55,515 nucleotides of DNA from Hymenobacter aerophilus DSM 13606 (GTDB lineage Bacteria; Bacteroidota; Bacteroidia; Cytophagales; Hymenobacteraceae): positions 1 to 55,515 of the forward strand of contig NZ_KB907824.1 in the NCBI RefSeq assembly GCF_000382225.1, read 5' to 3'. This document shows positions 24,467 through 34,031 of the stretch, in pieces. The notes under the pieces are model-generated. The model searched no databases. It was not told the origin of the DNA and saw nothing but the letters and a program-made list of their open reading frames with translations. How positions within the stretch are numbered: position 1 is the stretch's first letter; every line of letters begins with the position of its first letter. The position numbers and the translations under genes were made by a program.

Positions 24467-26164
24467 ATGTTCAAGAACACCATCTCCAATATTGCCCGCA
24501 TCCGGCAGGTGGCCGAAGTGCTGATTCGCTACGGCTTCGAGGACGTGGTGACGAGCACGGCCCTGCGGCGGCTGGTGCCCAACAGCCGCCGCCGCTCGTG
24601 GCTGGAGGGCGAGCAGGCGGTGTTTGAAACCACCCGCTGGGAGCGAATCCGGATGGTGATTGAGGAGCTGGGGCCCACGTTCATCAAGCTGGCCCAGGCC
24701 CTGAGCAACCGCGCCGACCTGTTGCCCCAGCCCCTGATTGATGAGTTCGAGAAGCTGCAGAGCAACGTGCCGCCCTTCCCGGTGGCGGAGGCCCGCGCCA
24801 TTATTGAGCGCGAGCTGGGCCAGCCGCTGGAGGAAGTGTTCGATGAGTTTGAGGAGGTGCCGCTGGGCTCGGCCAGTATCGGGCAGGTGCACGGCGCGCG
24901 GCTGCTGACGGGCGAGAAGGTAGTGGTGAAAGTGCAGCGCCCCGACGTGCAGGAAAAGGTGCGCACCGACCTGAGCTTGCTCCACGAGCTGGTGCGCCTG
25001 ACCGCCGGTTTCCTCCGCAAACAGGGCCTGAGCAACCCCCAGGACATTGTGGACGCCTTCGAGCGCAGCATGACCAAGGAGCTGGACTACACCTCCGAGG
25101 CCCGCAGCATGGAGCAGTTCCGCAAGCTCTACGAAGACTACGACACGTTCTATATCCCGAAGCCCTACCGCGAGTTGAGCACCAGCCGCATGCTGGTAAT
25201 CGAGTTTGTGAGCGGCTGCAAAATCACCGACAAAGCCCAACTGCTGGCCTGGGGCCTGAGCCCGGAAAAGGTGGCCGAAACGGGTATGGACATCTACCTA
25301 ACCCAGATTTTCGAGTTCGGCGCCTTCCACGCCGACCCGCACCCCGGCAACGTGCTGGTGCGCCCCGACGGCACGCTGGTCCTCATCGATTTCGGGATGG
25401 TGGGCCGACTGACCAAGCAGCAGAAGTATGCCTTCGCGGGGGTGTTCATCGGCATGGCCCGGCAGGATGCGCGCAGCATGGCGCTCAACTTCCGCCGGCT
25501 GGCCATAACCTCGGAAATTCCCGATATGCGGGCTTTTGAGGCCGATCTGAGCCAGCTGATTGAGGATTTCGCCTCGCTTGATGTGAAGGAGATGAGCATG
25601 TCGGATCTGGCCGATTCGTTGCAGGACGTGATTTACCGCTACAAGCTGCAGGTGCCGGGCGCCGTGTTTCTGATACTGCGGGCCCTCGTGATTCTGGAAG
25701 GCATCGGCAAGGTGCTGCACCCGCGCTTCAATACCTTCGAGTTCGTGCGGCCCTACGGCGCGCGCATCATTGCCGAGCAGTATTCGCGCGAAAACATCCA
25801 GAACGAGGCCCTGTATACCGGCACCCAGCTGCTGGCCCTGCTCCAGACGCTGCCCACCGACGTGCGGCAGATCGTGCGCAAAATCTCGCGCGGCGACCTG
25901 CGGCTGCGCGTCGAGCTCAGCGGCTATCAGCAGCTTATGGCCAAAGCCGACGAGCTGGTGGGCCGCGGCATTCTGGCGGCCGTTACGGTGGCCATCATTC
26001 TGTTTGCGGGCCTGAGTTTGCTGGGCCACTACTCGCCCCAAATGCCCTACTACCGCGGGCTGCCCGCCATCACGTGGTGGGCCCTGGCCGTGGCCGCGCT
26101 GCTGCTGCTGATTCTGCTGCTGCTGGGCACCCGCCGCCCGCCCCGCCGCCGCAAGCCGGAGTAG
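24467..26164 (+). CDS. ABC1/AarF/UbiB-family atypical kinase
   Basis: 565 residues. The ABC1 domain shows PTFIKLAQALSNRADLLP (family KxGQ motif, here KLAQ), PLGSASIGQVHGARL, VVVKVQRP (ATP-contact Lys), ELDYTSEARSMEQF and the catalytic HADPHPGNVLV and LIDFGMVGRL. Two C-terminal hydrophobic segments (ILAAVTVAIILFAGLSLLG and WWALAVAALLLLILLLLG) anchor it in the membrane. UbiB/Coq8 relatives support ubiquinone synthesis. Since this phylum uses menaquinone, the role here is more likely general isoprenoid lipid handling (inference). The gene appears monocistronic. Confidence 0.88.
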   Translation: MFKNTISNIARIRQVAEVLIRYGFEDVVTSTALRRLVPNSRRRSWLEGEQAVFETTRWERIRMVIEELGPTFIKLAQALSNRADLLPQPLIDEFEKLQSNVPPFPVAEARAIIERELGQPLEEVFDEFEEVPLGSASIGQVHGARLLTGEKVVVKVQRPDVQEKVRTDLSLLHELVRLTAGFLRKQGLSNPQDIVDAFERSMTKELDYTSEARSMEQFRKLYEDYDTFYIPKPYRELSTSRMLVIEFVSGCKITDKAQLLAWGLSPEKVAETGMDIYLTQIFEFGAFHADPHPGNVLVRPDGTLVLIDFGMVGRLTKQQKYAFAGVFIGMARQDARSMALNFRRLAITSEIPDMRAFEADLSQLIEDFASLDVKEMSMSDLADSLQDVIYRYKLQVPGAVFLILRALVILEGIGKVLHPRFNTFEFVRPYGARIIAEQYSRENIQNEALYTGTQLLALLQTLPTDVRQIVRKISRGDLRLRVELSGYQQLMAKADELVGRGILAAVTVAIILFAGLSLLGHYSPQMPYYRGLPAITWWALAVAALLLLILLLLGTRRPPRRRKPE

Positions 26165-26299
26165 GCGGATGGCCAAATTCGAATTACCGGCTGCCTATCT
26201 ACCCAGAGAATAACCCTGCAGGCCCTGTTGTGCGTACTACTTAGCAAGCTGCTCCATTGGGGCCGCGCTTAACCTATTCTTTCCTTATTTCCCTTTCCC

Positions 26300-26509
26300 A
26301 TGTCCGATTCCAAGAAGACCACTGACCAGAACGACGATAAAACGTACTCGACCAAAACCGGCAGCACCGCCACCGACCTCACCGGTGCCACCAAGGTGAT
26401 GACCACCGCTGCCGACGGTCAGACCGATGCCAACGCCCCCATCAGCGACCAGGTAAACGAGGAGGCCATCCGCCAGGCTGCCCAGGACGGCGACCAGAAC
26501 AAGAAGTAG
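26300..26509 (+). CDS. Small hydrophilic protein of unknown function
   Basis: 69 residues, rich in Asp, Thr, Lys and Ala, with no hydrophobic core (for example TDQNDDKTYSTKTGSTATDL), so probably disordered. I recognise no family. A perfect 18-bp terminator hairpin follows the stop by 21 bases, which supports a real short gene. Confidence 0.6.
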   Translation: MSDSKKTTDQNDDKTYSTKTGSTATDLTGATKVMTTAADGQTDANAPISDQVNEEAIRQAAQDGDQNKK

Positions 26510-26530
26510 CCGGGCCTCACAACCAGATAA

Positions 26531-26576
26531 AGCAAAATCCCCCGCACGAAAACGTGCGGGGGATTTTGCTTTTTTG
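26531..26576 (+). terminator. Strong intrinsic terminator (18-bp perfect stem)
   Basis: AGCAAAATCCCCCGCACG (26531-26548) pairs perfectly with 26553-26570 around an AAAA loop, followed by T6. It is flanked by A-rich and T-rich ends on both sides and lies between convergent genes, so it can serve both. Confidence 0.92.
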
Positions 26577-26616
26577 GAAATTGAAAAGGTCCGATAAAAC
26601 TACGACTCAGGTTGAT

Positions 26617-28353
26617 TTACTCCAGGCCCATATCCTGGATGATGCGCTGAATTTTCTCGTCGGCGAGGCGGGTGGCCAGGTCGAAATCCACGGCGGAGGC
26701 CAGCGGCTGCTTCACGCTGAAGTAGAACTTGATTTTGGGCTCGGTGCCGCTCGGGCGGGCCGAAATCTTGCTGCCGTCTTCCAGAATAAACTGGAGCACG
26801 TTGGAGCTTTCGAGGCCGGTTTCGGTTTCGAGGCCGGTGCGCAGGTCCTTTATTTTGCCAGTCTTGAAGTCGCGCATTTCCACTACCGGCAGGCCGGCCA
26901 GCGTGGCGGGTGGGTTGGCCCGCAGCTCACGCATCATCTCCTGAATTTCCTCGGCCCCGCGCTGGCCTTTTTTGGTGATGGAAATCAGGTGCTCCTTGTA
27001 GAAACCGTAGCGCAGGTACATGGCCACCATTTCCTCGTAGAGCGTGTGGCCCTGGTCTTTGGCCACGGCGGCCATTTCGGCCAGCAGCGCACAGGCCGAA
27101 ATGGCGTCCTTGTCGCGCACGAAGTCGCCGAGCATGTAGCCGTAGCTTTCCTCGCCGCCGCCCACGTAGTTTTCCTGGCCTTCCAGGTCGCGGATGATGC
27201 CGGCAATGTACTTGAAGCCCGTCAGCGTCCGGTAGGCTTTCACGCCCTGCGCGCGGGCAATGTCGCCCAGCACTTCGCTGGTTACAATGGTGTAGACGAT
27301 GAAGTCCTTGTCGGTGGCCTTGCCGGCCTGGCGGCGGGCCGACAGCAGGTAATGCGTGAGCAGCGCGGCCGTCTGGTTGCCGTTGACGAGCACCCACTCG
27401 CCGGCCGGGTTTTTCAGGGCGATGCCCACACGGTCGGAGTCGGGGTCGGTGGCCAGCACGAGGTCGGCGTCGAGGGCCTTGGCTTCATCAAGCGCCATCT
27501 GCATGGCTACTTTCTCCTCGGGATTGGGCGACTGCACGGTGGGGAAGGAGCCGTCGGGCGTGGCCTGGGCGGCCACAATGTGCACGTTATCAAACCCAAG
27601 CTGCGAAAGGGCGGCCGGTACCATCGTGATGCCGGTGCCGTGCAGGGGCGTGTACACGATTTTCAGGTCGTGCTGGCGCCGGATGGCCTCCGGGTTGATG
27701 CTCAGGCCTTTCACTTTGGCCAGATAAGCCGCATCAATTTCGGCCCCAATGAAGTGAATGCGGCTCGGATCGGCCTCAAATTTCACCTCCCGCACCGACT
27801 GAATAGCGTCGACTTCGCGGATGATGTTCTGGTCGTGCGGGGCTACTACCTGCGAGCCGTCGGTCCAGTACACCTTGAAGCCGTTGTACTCCTTGGGGTT
27901 GTGCGAGGCCGTGACTACGCAGCCGCTCTGGCAGCCCAGTTCGCGGATAGCAAACGACAGCTCGGGCGTGGGCCGCAGGGCTTCAAACAGATAGACCGTG
28001 ATGCCGTTGGCCGAGAAAATATCGGCCGCGATGCGCGCGAACTCCGGGCTGTTGTGGCGCGAGTCGTGGGCCACGGCCACCTTTATTTCCTGGCCCGGAA
28101 ACGACTGCAGCAGGTAGTTGCACAAACCCTGGGTGGCCATGCCCAGCGTGTAGCGGTTCATGCGGTTCGAGCCCGCGCCCATCACGCCGCGCAGTCCGCC
28201 GGTGCCAAATTCCAGGTTGCGGTAGAAGGCGTCGGAGAGCTGCTCGTCCTGTCCGTCGGCCAGCAGCTGCCGGATTTCGGCCTGGGTGTCGGCGTCGTAG
28301 TCGGCCGTGAGCCAGCCGTTGATTTTGGTTTGCAGGTCGGGAGAGAGCGGCAT
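26617..28353 (-). CDS. Phosphoglucomutase/phosphomannomutase (alpha-D-phosphohexomutase)
   Basis: 578 residues, four-domain phosphohexomutase interconverting hexose 1- and 6-phosphates. Marks in order: FGTGGLRGVMGAG, the phosphoserine loop VVTASHNPKEYNGFKVYW, metal loop ATDPDSDRVGIAL, sugar-binding GGGEESYGYMLG and phosphate-binding RPSGTEPKIKFY. The length fits the PgcA-like bacterial branch. The ATG at 28353 (MPLSPDLQTKING) is chosen because upstream is a heptamer repeat arm. The sugar specificity cannot be assigned. Confidence 0.92.
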   Translation of the reverse strand: MPLSPDLQTKINGWLTADYDADTQAEIRQLLADGQDEQLSDAFYRNLEFGTGGLRGVMGAGSNRMNRYTLGMATQGLCNYLLQSFPGQEIKVAVAHDSRHNSPEFARIAADIFSANGITVYLFEALRPTPELSFAIRELGCQSGCVVTASHNPKEYNGFKVYWTDGSQVVAPHDQNIIREVDAIQSVREVKFEADPSRIHFIGAEIDAAYLAKVKGLSINPEAIRRQHDLKIVYTPLHGTGITMVPAALSQLGFDNVHIVAAQATPDGSFPTVQSPNPEEKVAMQMALDEAKALDADLVLATDPDSDRVGIALKNPAGEWVLVNGNQTAALLTHYLLSARRQAGKATDKDFIVYTIVTSEVLGDIARAQGVKAYRTLTGFKYIAGIIRDLEGQENYVGGGEESYGYMLGDFVRDKDAISACALLAEMAAVAKDQGHTLYEEMVAMYLRYGFYKEHLISITKKGQRGAEEIQEMMRELRANPPATLAGLPVVEMRDFKTGKIKDLRTGLETETGLESSNVLQFILEDGSKISARPSGTEPKIKFYFSVKQPLASAVDFDLATRLADEKIQRIIQDMGLE

Positions 28354-28359
28354 TTTATA

Positions 28360-28605
28360 GAGAAGTGAGAAGTTAGAGGTGAGACGCGGGGCTAAGATAG
28401 AGGACAGGAGTGAGTACAAAGAAAGGAGCAAGCGTACCGAGAGGAGAAAACGCGGATGTCATTCAGAGCGAAGCGAAGAATCTCGCGTGCTAATCGTCAG
28501 GGTGGTTCCCAACGACTTCACGCGAGATTCTTCGCTTCGCTCTGAATGACGTACTACTTTAGAAAGAAGCCGTCAGCGTCTCACTTCTAAGTTCTCACCT
28601 CTAAA
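28360..28605. repeat. Palindrome (28458-28550) inside inverted heptamer arms
   Basis: The core 28458-28550 is a 93-bp GTCATTCAGAGCGAAGC palindrome, tip type 1. It is flanked by inverted 7-bp arrays: 28360-28387 (GAAGTGA, GAAGTTA, GAGGTGA) and 28577-28605 (inverted GAGGTGA, GAACTTA, GAAGTGA). The element occupies the whole gap between the mutase and hppD. Confidence 0.85.
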
Positions 28606-28607
28606 AC

Positions 28608-29741
28608 CTACAGGTTGCCCCGCAGGCCCTGCTCGCGCTCAATGGCCTCAAACAGGGCCTTGAAGTTGCCTTTGCCGAAGCTCTTGGCCCCTTTGCGCTG
28701 AATGATTTCGTAGAACACGGTGGGCCGGTCCTCGACGGGCTTGGTGAAAATCTGGAGCAGGTAGCCTTCCTCGTCGCGGTCGACGAGCAGGTTCAAATCG
28801 CGCAGGCTGTCGAGGTCCTCGTCGATGTGGCCCACGCGCTCCAGCAGGTCGTCGTAGTAGCTGGCCGGCACCGTCAGGAACTCTACGCCACGGCGGCGTA
28901 GTTCGGTTACGGTGGTGCGGATGTCGTTGGTTACCAGGGCCATGTGCTGCACGCCGGGGCCGTGGTAGAAGTCGAGGTACTCTTCAATCTGGCTTTTCTT
29001 CTTGCCTTCGGCGGGCTCGTTGATGGGGAATTTCACGAAGCCGTTGCCGTTGCTGACCACCTTGCTCATCAGGGCCGAATACTCGGTGCTGATGTCGTCG
29101 TCATCAAACGTAATGAGCAGCTTGAATCCCAGCACGTCCTCGTAGAATTTCACCCACTGGTTCATCTCGCCCCAGCCCACGTTGCCCACACAGTGGTCGA
29201 CCACCTGCAGGCCCACCGGGTTGCCCTGGGGCACAGTGCTGGTGCGGGCCACGAAGCCCGGCATAAACGGCCCGTTGTAGTTGCTGCGCTCCACAAAGGT
29301 GTGGATTGTTTCGCCGTAGGTATAAATGCCGGCCAGCGTGACGGAGCCGTTTTCGTCCTCGATAACGTAGGGCTCGAAGGCCACTTTGGCGCCGCGCTTG
29401 GTCGTTTCCTCGAACGATTTGCGGGCGTCGTCCACCCACAGCGCCATCACCTTCACGCCGTCGCCGTGCTGGGCCACGTGGCGCGTGATGTCGGAGTCGG
29501 GCAGGAGGGAGGTGGTGAGCACGAGCCGGATTTTGTTCTGCTGCAGCACGTAGCTGGCCCGGTCGCGCACGCCGGTTTCGGGGCCGGCGTAGGCCACTAG
29601 CTCGAAGCCGAACGCGGCCTGGTAGAAGTAGGCCGACTGCTTGGCGTTGCCGACGTAGAATTCGAGGTAGTCGGTGCCGTTGAGGGGCAGGAAATCGTGG
29701 GCGGGATGGGCCTGCACGGCCGGCGAAGTCATGGTTTGCAT
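28608..29741 (-). CDS. hppD: 4-Hydroxyphenylpyruvate dioxygenase
   Basis: 377 residues. The enzyme converts 4-hydroxyphenylpyruvate to homogentisate in tyrosine breakdown. Two vicinal-oxygen-chelate domains are seen. The C-terminal one has the Fe(II) ligands in VVDHCVGNV (His), GVQHMALVTNDI (His) and a late Glu in TVFYEIIQRKG. The C-terminal gate helix segment KSFGKGNFKALFEAIEREQ is typical. The length is slightly above the family mean. The start may be Met1 or the Met at codon 4 (29732). No homogentisate dioxygenase gene is adjacent. Confidence 0.93.
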   Translation of the reverse strand: MQTMTSPAVQAHPAHDFLPLNGTDYLEFYVGNAKQSAYFYQAAFGFELVAYAGPETGVRDRASYVLQQNKIRLVLTTSLLPDSDITRHVAQHGDGVKVMALWVDDARKSFEETTKRGAKVAFEPYVIEDENGSVTLAGIYTYGETIHTFVERSNYNGPFMPGFVARTSTVPQGNPVGLQVVDHCVGNVGWGEMNQWVKFYEDVLGFKLLITFDDDDISTEYSALMSKVVSNGNGFVKFPINEPAEGKKKSQIEEYLDFYHGPGVQHMALVTNDIRTTVTELRRRGVEFLTVPASYYDDLLERVGHIDEDLDSLRDLNLLVDRDEEGYLLQIFTKPVEDRPTVFYEIIQRKGAKSFGKGNFKALFEAIEREQGLRGNL

Positions 29742-29930
29742 AGAAGGGTGGCTTGTTGAGCGGGAAAACGATTGGGTGGGGTAAAAATACAGTTTTTTAA
29801 CTTTCGGTTTCGGCGGCGCGGCTTTCGGCCGTGGGTTGAGGGCGCCGGCCGCTGCACCTGCAGAGGCCTAAAAGAGCTTGCTAAAATCCATAAACAAGCA
29901 GACCCTAACTGAAAACCAACCCGCAGCCCT

Positions 29931-29938
29931 TACCTTTG
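29931..29938 (+). promoter_or_regulatory. -7 box TACCTTTG
   Basis: A perfect TAnnTTTG, 26 bases before the ATG at 29965. Confidence 0.5.
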
Positions 29939-29964
29939 CCAGCGAACCTATTGCCATTCGACCT

Positions 29965-30351
29965 ATGAATTCGGAAGAGCTGAACAGCGCCCTCGTGGCC
30001 CTTATCGACAAGAAAGCCGAGCTGCACAAACTCACCTACGATGATGCCCGCTACGACGACGTGGAGGAAGAACTGCACGACCTCGAAGACGACTTCAACG
30101 AAGAGTACGGCGCCTACCTCGAAGCGGCCCTCGAAAAAGTACACGACGAGCTAAGCTCCGATACCGACGTGCTGCTGCCCACCGCCTACCTGCCGGCCGG
30201 CACCGGCGCCAAGCCCGGCCCCAAGGAAGGCGTCTGGATTGATTCGGAGAAATACTCCGGCAAGGAGGCCCGCCTGACGCTGGTGCCCAACCCCGTGCGC
30301 CTCGTGCTCACGGTGGGCAAAGCCGTGCAGGAAGACGTGTGGAAAGCGTAG
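29965..30351 (+). CDS. Acidic helical protein of unknown function
   Basis: 128 residues. The N-terminal two thirds are acidic and coiled-coil prone (DVEEELHDLEDDFNEEYGAY); the C-terminal third is beta-rich (ARLTLVPNPVRLVLTVGKAV). No signal peptide or known domain is recognised. The ATG at 29965 follows a -7 box. The gene is closed by a hairpin terminator at 30391-30431. Confidence 0.65.
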   Translation: MNSEELNSALVALIDKKAELHKLTYDDARYDDVEEELHDLEDDFNEEYGAYLEAALEKVHDELSSDTDVLLPTAYLPAGTGAKPGPKEGVWIDSEKYSGKEARLTLVPNPVRLVLTVGKAVQEDVWKA

Positions 30352-30357
30352 AGAGGG

Positions 30358-30550
30358 AATTATAAATTTTTAATTCTGAATTAGGAATTGAAAACGGGAG
30401 CCGGCGGCAGGGTCGTAGGCTCCCGTTTTTTTGTGTTTGTAGCTGTATAGCGAAGTTGAGGTAAAAGGATAAACCAAAGTCCGGCACCGAGCGCTCCTTG
30501 GTTCAGGCGGCCCCAGCAATTCAAAATTTATAATCCAAAATTCATAATCC
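30358..30550. repeat. Inverted ATTnnnn heptamer arrays around a terminator
   Basis: Left arm 30358-30392 reads as heptamers starting ATT (ATTATAA, ATTTTTA, ATTCTGA, ATTAGGA, ATTGAAA). Right arm 30518-30550, read on the other strand, has the same form (ATTATGA, ATTTTGG, ATTATAA, ATTTTGA). The loop contains the terminator of the preceding gene. Confidence 0.75.
30391..30431 (+). terminator. Intrinsic terminator
   Basis: AAAACGGGAGCC (30391-30402) pairs with GGCTCCCGTTTT (30418-30429), followed by more T. Confidence 0.88.
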
Positions 30551-30557
30551 CCCCAAA

Positions 30558-30911
30558 GTGCTCTACCGCATCAGCCGGCCCGAAGATTGGCAACGGGCGC
30601 AGCAAACCGGCTTTTTCGCCAGCGCCGACCTGGCGGCCGAAGGGTTTATCCACGCCTCGGAGCTGGGTCAGGTGTTGGAAACGGCCCGGCTTTACTACGC
30701 CGGCAGCCCCAACGCGCTGCTGCTGGAACTAGACGAGGCGGCTCTGCAGACTGCCGGCGTGCGGGTGGCGCGCGAGTGGGCAGCGGGGCGGCAGGCGTGG
30801 TTTCCGCACCTGTTCGGGCCGGTGCCGCTGGCGGCCGTGCGCCGGGTGTGGCCGCTGCCCATAGCCACCGACGGCGCGGCCACGCTGCCGCCCGAGCTGG
30901 CGGGGCGGTAA
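30558..30911 (+). CDS. DUF952 family protein
   Basis: 117 residues. The pattern LYRISRPEDWQRAQQTGFF, EGFIHASELGQVLETARLYY and FPHLFGPVPLAAVRRVWPL is that of DUF952, a small cytosolic family of unknown role with an ADP-ribosyltransferase-like or glutathione-transferase-like annotation in databases. The start is a GTG (30558), the only candidate giving the conserved N-terminus. It is followed by a lipoprotein gene after 111 bases in the same direction. Confidence 0.75.
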   Translation: MLYRISRPEDWQRAQQTGFFASADLAAEGFIHASELGQVLETARLYYAGSPNALLLELDEAALQTAGVRVAREWAAGRQAWFPHLFGPVPLAAVRRVWPLPIATDGAATLPPELAGR

Positions 30912-31022
30912 GCCGCTGAAAGAATGGACGAAAGCGGTACTATTGTTGCGCAAAACGGTTGGGCCGGTAATGCCTGCTGCCGCGGCTCCGGTTTCTATCT
31001 ATCCATTCCAACGCGTCGTTTT

Positions 31023-31820
31023 ATGCCTGCTACTATTACTTCGGAGTTGCCTTTGCTGCGCCGGCTGCTGCCGGGTTCCGCGGCCGTGCTTTTGCTGGGC
31101 TCGTTGCTGAGCGCGTGCGCCCCCAGCCAGACCCTGAGCGTGGCGCCCGCCAGCACGGGCCCGGCTTCCAGCCTCATCAGCCGCCCCGATAGCGTGTACG
31201 TGCGCTTTAATTTTGTGCGGGCTGAGCCACGGGAGCTGGTTTTTGAGGCCGAGTTCAGCAACGCCGCCAACCACCCAATCAGCATCGACCCGGCACAGTT
31301 CTACTTCCAGCCGCTGCCCGATAGTGCGGCGGCCACGGCCGCAGTTCCGGCCATGGCGCCTACTACCGCGGAGGGCCACCATCTGGCCTTCAATCCCGAA
31401 ATGCGGCTGGATTCAATGGCCTACCGCCGCGACGAACTGGCCGTTAAGGCCAGCCGGGCAAGCGTGCTGCAGGTGCTATTGCTGGCGGCCAGCGTGGCGG
31501 AGGACGTAGCCAGCAGCAACAGACGCGAAACGCCCATTCAGCGGACCAGCCGGCAGGTGCGGCAGCAGGGCGGGCAGGCGTTTTTTGAGGTGCAGCGGGT
31601 GGTGCGGGCCGCGCAGGCCCAAAAGCTGCACGCCACCGTGGCGGAACAGGCCGTAACCAGCCTGCGCCGCGCCACGCTGCAGCCCGGCGACCGGGCCGTG
31701 GGGCTGGTGTATTTCCCGCGCCTCGATGCGGCCCGGCAGCTGCGGTTCGTGCTGACCTTCGACGAGCAGCCGGTACAGTTTGATTTCACGCAGCAGCTGC
31801 AACAGCTCAGCCGGAAATAA
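31023..31820 (+). CDS. Lipoprotein of unknown function
   Basis: 265 residues. The signal peptide ends in the lipobox LSAC (core SAAVLLLGSLLSACAP). The mature part has a beta-rich domain (VYVRFNFVRAEPRELVFEAE, HPISIDPAQFYF) and a helical stretch with QVRQQGGQAFFEVQRVVRA, and ends LRFVLTFDEQPVQFDF, which looks like an outer-membrane lipoprotein fold. I recognise no named family. The ATG at 31023 is chosen because the signal peptide starts there. It converges on the ABC-F gene across a shared terminator. Confidence 0.65.
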   Translation: MPATITSELPLLRRLLPGSAAVLLLGSLLSACAPSQTLSVAPASTGPASSLISRPDSVYVRFNFVRAEPRELVFEAEFSNAANHPISIDPAQFYFQPLPDSAAATAAVPAMAPTTAEGHHLAFNPEMRLDSMAYRRDELAVKASRASVLQVLLLAASVAEDVASSNRRETPIQRTSRQVRQQGGQAFFEVQRVVRAAQAQKLHATVAEQAVTSLRRATLQPGDRAVGLVYFPRLDAARQLRFVLTFDEQPVQFDFTQQLQQLSRK

Positions 31821-31860
31821 AAAAGGCGGCCCCGAAGCTCAGCTTCGGGGCCGCCTTTTT
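31820..31860. terminator. Bidirectional terminator between convergent genes
   Basis: AAAAAGGCGGCCCCGAAGC pairs with GCTTCGGGGCCGCCTTTTT, a near-perfect long stem with A-run and T-run on either side, serving both the lipoprotein and the ABC-F gene. Confidence 0.93.
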
Positions 31861-31875
31861 TGCCTTACTGCCGCT

Positions 31876-33792
<1,917 letters not shown>

Positions 33793-33796
33793 GCCG

Positions 33797-33804
33797 CAAA
33801 GGTA
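33797..33804 (-). promoter_or_regulatory. -7 box TACCTTTG of the ABC-F gene
   Basis: A perfect consensus box ending four bases before the start codon, implying a leaderless transcript. Confidence 0.65.
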
Positions 33805-33813
33805 CGGCGGTGA

Positions 33814-34020
33814 ATCGGGGGATGAGGTAATGAGGGGAGGAGGTAAGGGGAAAATGAACGTCATTCAGAGCGCAGCGAAGAATCTCGCGTGCTGACGTTG
33901 GATTACCGTTGCAACGTCAGCACGCGAGATTCTTCGCTCTGCTCTGAATGACGTTTTTTCATCGCCCTCACAGGCTACCTTTGCTCACCCTATTACCCCC
34001 TCACCTCATCACTCCACTAA
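33814..34020. repeat. Palindrome (33860-33952) inside degenerate octamer arms
   Basis: The core 33860-33952 is a 93-bp palindrome of the GTCATTCAGAGC family, tip type 1 (GAATCTCGCGTGCTGACGTT). Outside lie purine-rich GGATGAGG/TAATGAGG-type octamers (33818-33850) and their pyrimidine-rich inverted partner (33985-34018). The GT39 -7 box (33976-33983) sits between the core and the right arm. Confidence 0.8.
33976..33983 (+). promoter_or_regulatory. -7 box TACCTTTG of the GT39 gene
   Basis: A perfect consensus box on the plus strand, 48 bases before the ATG at 34032. It lies in repeat-flanked DNA. Confidence 0.5.
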
Positions 34021-34031
34021 CCCAACGCCCC

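Noticed and set aside
26554..28368. A 604-codon plus-strand frame over the phosphohexomutase
   Set aside because: It begins in the terminator region and mirrors the real minus-strand gene, which has all mutase motifs.
33948..34031. Upstream extension of the GT39 protein to 33948
   Set aside because: It reads through the end of a palindrome and a pyrimidine-rich repeat arm; the membrane signal begins at 34032 or 34044.
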